Assembly: GCA_025964625.1 (NCBI GenBank)
Contig: JAOPYL010000315.1
Coordinates: forward strand, 1-43,995
Reading direction: 5' to 3'
Source of the DNA: Actinoallomurus sp.
GTDB lineage: Bacteria; Actinomycetota; Actinomycetes; Streptosporangiales; Streptosporangiaceae
Length of the DNA: 43,995 nucleotides
The notes beneath the pieces are model-generated. The model did not search any database and was not told where the DNA came from. It saw only the letters and a list, made by a program, of their open reading frames with translations. The translations under genes and the position numbers were made by a program. Positions within the stretch are counted from its first letter, which is position 1. Each line of letters starts with the position of its first letter. Positions 41,147-43,995 of this stretch are shown piece after piece.

Positions 41147-42298
41147 TTGGACCGGCCCTACGACGTCGTGCTGTTCGGCGCCACCGGTTTCACCGGCGCG
41201 CTCACCGCCGAGTACCTCGCCGCGCACGCTCCCGCGAAGTGGGCCCTCGCCGGACGCGACCCGGCCCGGCTCGAAGCGCTGCGCGACCGGCTCGGCCTGG
41301 ACGTGCCGCTGCTGCGGGCCGACGTGACCGACCCTGGTTCGCTGCGTGAGGTCGCCTCGTCGGCGCGGGTCGTGATCACGACGGTGGGCCCGTACCTCAC
41401 GTACGGCGAGCCGCTCGTCGCCGCGTGCGCCGAGGCCGGCACCGACTACGCCGACCTCGCCGGGGAGTCGGAGTTCGTCGACCGGATGTACCTGAAGTAC
41501 CACGCGCGGGCCATGGAGACCGGGGCGCGGATCGTGCACGCCTGCGGGTTCGACTCGATCCCGCACGACCTGGGCGTGTACTTCACGATCCAGCAGCTCC
41601 CCGCGAACGTGCCGCTGCGGGTGCGGGGGTACGTCCGGGCGAACGCCGCGTTCTCCGGTGGCACCTTCCACTCCGCGATCACCGCGATGTCGCGCGGGGG
41701 GGAGGCCATGAGCGCGCACCGGGAGCGCCGGAAGGCCGAGCCGCCCCTGGAGGGCCGCCGCGCGCGTGCGGTGCCCGGCCGCCCGCACCGCCGGTCCGGC
41801 CTGGGTGCCTGGGCGTTGCCGCTGCCGACCATCGACCCCGACGTCGTACGCCGTTCGGCCGCGGCCCTCGACGCGTACGGGCCGGACTTCTCCTACAGCC
41901 ACTACGTGGCGGTGAGGCGGCTGCCGACGGCCGTGGCCCTGGCCGCCGGGACGACCGGCGTGGTCGCGGCGGCCCAGCTCTCCCCCGTACGCGACTGGCT
42001 GCTCGGCCGGATCAAGCCCGGGGACGGCCCGTCGGCGGAGAAGCGCGCCAAGAGCTGGTTCAGCGTCCACTTCGCCGGCGAGGGCGGCGGCCGGAAGGTC
42101 GTCACGAAGGTCTCCGGCGGCGACCCCGGCTACGACGAGACCGCCAAGATGCTCGCCGAGTCGGCGCTCTCCCTGGCCTACGACGACCTGCCGAAGACCG
42201 CCGGCCAGGTCACCACCGCCGAGGCGATGGGCGACGCGCTGCTCGCCCGCCTGCGGCGCGCCGGGATCACCTTCACCGTCGTGGGCGCGGCCGGCTGA
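41147..42298 (+). CDS. Saccharopine-dehydrogenase-like reductase (trans-acting enoyl reductase type)
   Basis: 383-aa NAD(P)-binding protein of the saccharopine dehydrogenase superfamily. The N-terminal Rossmann motif is VVLFGATGFTGALTAEYL, followed by WALAGRDPARLEALRDRLG and RVVITTVGPYLTYGEPLVAA. HACGFDSIPHDLGVYF is the signature shared with mycobacterial trans-acting enoyl reductases and their actinobacterial relatives. The exact reaction (enoyl reduction of a lipid intermediate or other) is not determinable. The TTG start at 41147 is supported by ggagga (41135-41140). A ~90-bp gap with a taggct -10-like element separates it from argS. Confidence 0.9.
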   Translation: MDRPYDVVLFGATGFTGALTAEYLAAHAPAKWALAGRDPARLEALRDRLGLDVPLLRADVTDPGSLREVASSARVVITTVGPYLTYGEPLVAACAEAGTDYADLAGESEFVDRMYLKYHARAMETGARIVHACGFDSIPHDLGVYFTIQQLPANVPLRVRGYVRANAAFSGGTFHSAITAMSRGGEAMSAHRERRKAEPPLEGRRARAVPGRPHRRSGLGAWALPLPTIDPDVVRRSAAALDAYGPDFSYSHYVAVRRLPTAVALAAGTTGVVAAAQLSPVRDWLLGRIKPGDGPSAEKRAKSWFSVHFAGEGGGRKVVTKVSGGDPGYDETAKMLAESALSLAYDDLPKTAGQVTTAEAMGDALLARLRRAGITFTVVGAAG

Positions 42299-42391
42299 GC
42301 GGAAAATCGGGACGGGTCGCTCCGCTTCCGCCGATAGGCTTGAGGGACTCCGCAGCGTGAGCTGCCGAAAGCCGTACTCACGAGGATTCTC

Positions 42392-43995
42392 ATGCCCGAC
42401 CCGCAACACGTTCTCGCCTCCCGCGTCCAGGCCGCCCTCGGGGCCGCCTTCGGAGAGCCCGACGCCGATCCGGTGATCCGACCGTCGCAGTTCGCCGACT
42501 TCCAGGCCAACGTGGCGTTGCCACTGGCCAAGAAGCTGGGCCGCAAGCCTCGCGACATCGCGGCCGAGATCGTGGAGCACCTCGACGTCTCGGACATGTG
42601 CGAGGAGGTCGAGATCAGCGGTCCCGGCTTCATCAACCTGACCCTGAAGAGCGAGTGGATCGCCGGGCGGGCGCAGGCCATGCACGGCGACGACCGGCTG
42701 TCCGTCGAGCCGGCCGAGGCCCCGCGGACCACGGTCGTGGAGTACTCCTCGCCCAACGTGGCCAAGGAGATGCACGTCGGGCACCTGCGGACGACGAACG
42801 TGGGCGACGCGGTCGCGCGGGTGCTGGAGTTCCTCGGGCACCACGTCGTACGCGACAACCACCTCGGTGACTGGGGCACGCAGTACGGCATGCTCATCGA
42901 GCACCTGCTCGACGTCGGCGAGGAGTCCGACGAAGGGCTGCTGCTCGAAACCGACCCGAACGCCTTCTACCAGGCGGCGCGCGCCAGGTTCGACTCCGAT
43001 GAGAAGTTCACCGAGCGGGCGCGGCGGCGGCTGGTGAGCCTGCAGGCCGGCGACCCGGAGACGATGCGGCACTGGCAGCGGCTCGTCGACCTGTCCAAGG
43101 TCTACCTTCACATGATCTACGGGCGGCTCGGGGTCACGCTCACCGACGACGACATCCGCGGTGAGAGCTTCTACAACGACATGCTCGCCGACACCGCCGA
43201 CGAGCTCGCCGCGCGCGGCATCGCGACCATCAGCGAGGGCGCGCTGTGCGCGTTCCCGCCCGGGTTCACCGGCCGCGACGGCGACCCGCTCCCGGTGATC
43301 ATCCGCAAGAGCGACGGCGGCTACAACTACTCCACCTCCGACCTGGCGACAATCCGCTACCGGGTCGACAAGCTGACCGCCGACCGCATGATCTACATGG
43401 TCGGTTCGCAGCAGGCGCTGCACTTCCAGATGGTGTTCGCGGTGGCGCGGATGGCGGGCTGGCTGCCAGAGCACGTCGTCGCTGAGCACGCCCAGATCGG
43501 CAGCGTCCTCGGCTCGGACGGCAAGATCTTCCGAACCCGCAGCGGAAAGTCGATCAAGCTGACGGAGCTGCTGGACGAGGCCGTCGAGCGGGCCGGCGCG
43601 GCGTTCGACGACGTCCCGCACGACGAGCCGTTCGACGAGGTGACCCGGCGGCAGGTGGTCGAGGCGGTCGGCATCGGCGCGGTCAAGTACGCCGACCTGT
43701 CCGTGGCGCGCGACAGCGAGTACGTCTTCGACTTCGACCGGATGATCTCCTTCCGCGGCAACACCGGGCCGTACCTCCAGTACGCCACGGCCCGGATCCA
43801 CTCGATCTTCCGCAAGGGCGGCACCGCCCCCGAGCAGGCCGCCGGGCCGATCACGCTCGGCCACGACGCCGAACGCGCCCTGGCGCTCCACCTGCTGGGC
43901 TTCGGCGGTGCCCTGGAGGTCGCCGCACAGGCCACCGAGCCGCACCGGCTGTGCGCGTACCTGTTCGACCTCGCCTCGGCGTACACCACGTTCTA
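42392..43995 (+). CDS. argS: Arginyl-tRNA synthetase, truncated by the window end
   Basis: The first 534 codons of a class I synthetase that charges tRNA-Arg; the C-terminal ~50 residues lie beyond the window. The N-terminal tRNA-binding domain ends at FINLTLKS. The HIGH motif is in SSPNVAKEMHVGHLRTTNVG. The DNHLGDWGTQYGMLIEHL, NYSTSDLATIRYR and VGSQQALHFQMVF blocks follow. A KMSKS-equivalent region reads GSDGKIFRTRSGKSIKL, as is common in ArgRS. The start of the DALR anticodon domain (GPYLQYATARIHSIFRK) is present. ATG 42392 is preceded by gaggatt. Confidence 0.96.
   Translation, partial: MPDPQHVLASRVQAALGAAFGEPDADPVIRPSQFADFQANVALPLAKKLGRKPRDIAAEIVEHLDVSDMCEEVEISGPGFINLTLKSEWIAGRAQAMHGDDRLSVEPAEAPRTTVVEYSSPNVAKEMHVGHLRTTNVGDAVARVLEFLGHHVVRDNHLGDWGTQYGMLIEHLLDVGEESDEGLLLETDPNAFYQAARARFDSDEKFTERARRRLVSLQAGDPETMRHWQRLVDLSKVYLHMIYGRLGVTLTDDDIRGESFYNDMLADTADELAARGIATISEGALCAFPPGFTGRDGDPLPVIIRKSDGGYNYSTSDLATIRYRVDKLTADRMIYMVGSQQALHFQMVFAVARMAGWLPEHVVAEHAQIGSVLGSDGKIFRTRSGKSIKLTELLDEAVERAGAAFDDVPHDEPFDEVTRRQVVEAVGIGAVKYADLSVARDSEYVFDFDRMISFRGNTGPYLQYATARIHSIFRKGGTAPEQAAGPITLGHDAERALALHLLGFGGALEVAAQATEPHRLCAYLFDLASAYTTF

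Noticed and set aside
41120-43945. A 941-codon open frame on the minus strand
   Set aside because: It is antisense to the reductase and argS, both clearly homologous to known enzymes; long antisense frames are expected in such GC-rich DNA.

Overview
The window is very GC-rich double-stranded DNA with strong G/C preference at third codon positions, GTG/TTG starts and dense, often overlapping genes. The gene families point to a filamentous actinomycete, probably Streptosporangiales/Thermomonosporaceae-like rather than Streptomyces (inference; no ribosomal RNA or intact tRNA is present to test it). Indicators are a SigR-type ECF sigma factor, SpoIIE-type PP2C phosphatases, a GAF-ANTAR protein, type VII secretion accessory genes, a Streptomyces subtilisin inhibitor (SSI) domain, the archaeal/eukaryal-type ProRS and several apparently leaderless genes.

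Region 1 (1-790) is scarred accessory DNA. It holds a minus-strand coding fragment cut by the window edge, a TetR gene truncated at its 5' end and frameshifted by a 13-bp tandem repeat, and the 5' half of a tRNA-Arg(CCU) that stops at the anticodon loop. Region 2 (791-6121) carries a GNAT, a TetR regulator with a twin-palindrome operator coupled to a carotenoid-cleavage oxygenase, a Nudix hydrolase, a double-GNAT protein and a PlsC acyltransferase. Region 3 (6125-9851) has a PAS/GAF/SpoIIE/HATPase phosphatase and a SigR-like sigma factor with a hairpin-rich leader and no adjacent anti-sigma gene. Region 4 (9916-13036) is a minus-strand type VII-secretion-associated trio: a MinD/ParA-like ATPase with a long disordered front, then what looks like one DUF6177-type protein split in two overlapping genes.

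Region 5 (13219-18958) contains a secreted SSI-domain protein with a His-rich spacer, a CBS protein, a GAF-ANTAR protein, a second PP2C phosphatase and a GT4 glycosyltransferase behind a structured leader. Region 6 (19012-25532) is housekeeping and envelope: small membrane ORF, ProRS, signal peptidase I, Tat-exported serine hydrolase, ABC-F ATPase, YceI and DUF2795 proteins. Region 7 (25804-30529) looks like a cell-surface polymer locus: a PAP2-diacylglycerol kinase fusion, a TagG/TagH-type exporter and a secreted phospholipase-D-like protein.

Region 8 (30750-33850) is a MalK/F/G-type importer without a binding protein. Region 9 (34025-43995) has a PEBP protein, a lysine-2,3-aminomutase-like radical SAM enzyme, a GH18-like secreted protein with a disrupted catalytic motif, a DUF998-like/hydrolase/secreted-protein overlapping operon, PlsX, a saccharopine-dehydrogenase-like reductase and the first ~534 codons of argS, cut by the window end.

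No CRISPR array, insertion sequence, rRNA or intact tRNA was found. No single stretch is clearly a new defence or biosynthetic system. The strongest leads are the structured leader before the GT4 gene, the SSI gene with its terminator-like leader hairpin, the catalytically disrupted chitinase-like protein, the split type VII accessory protein and the broken tRNA/TetR scar at the left edge.
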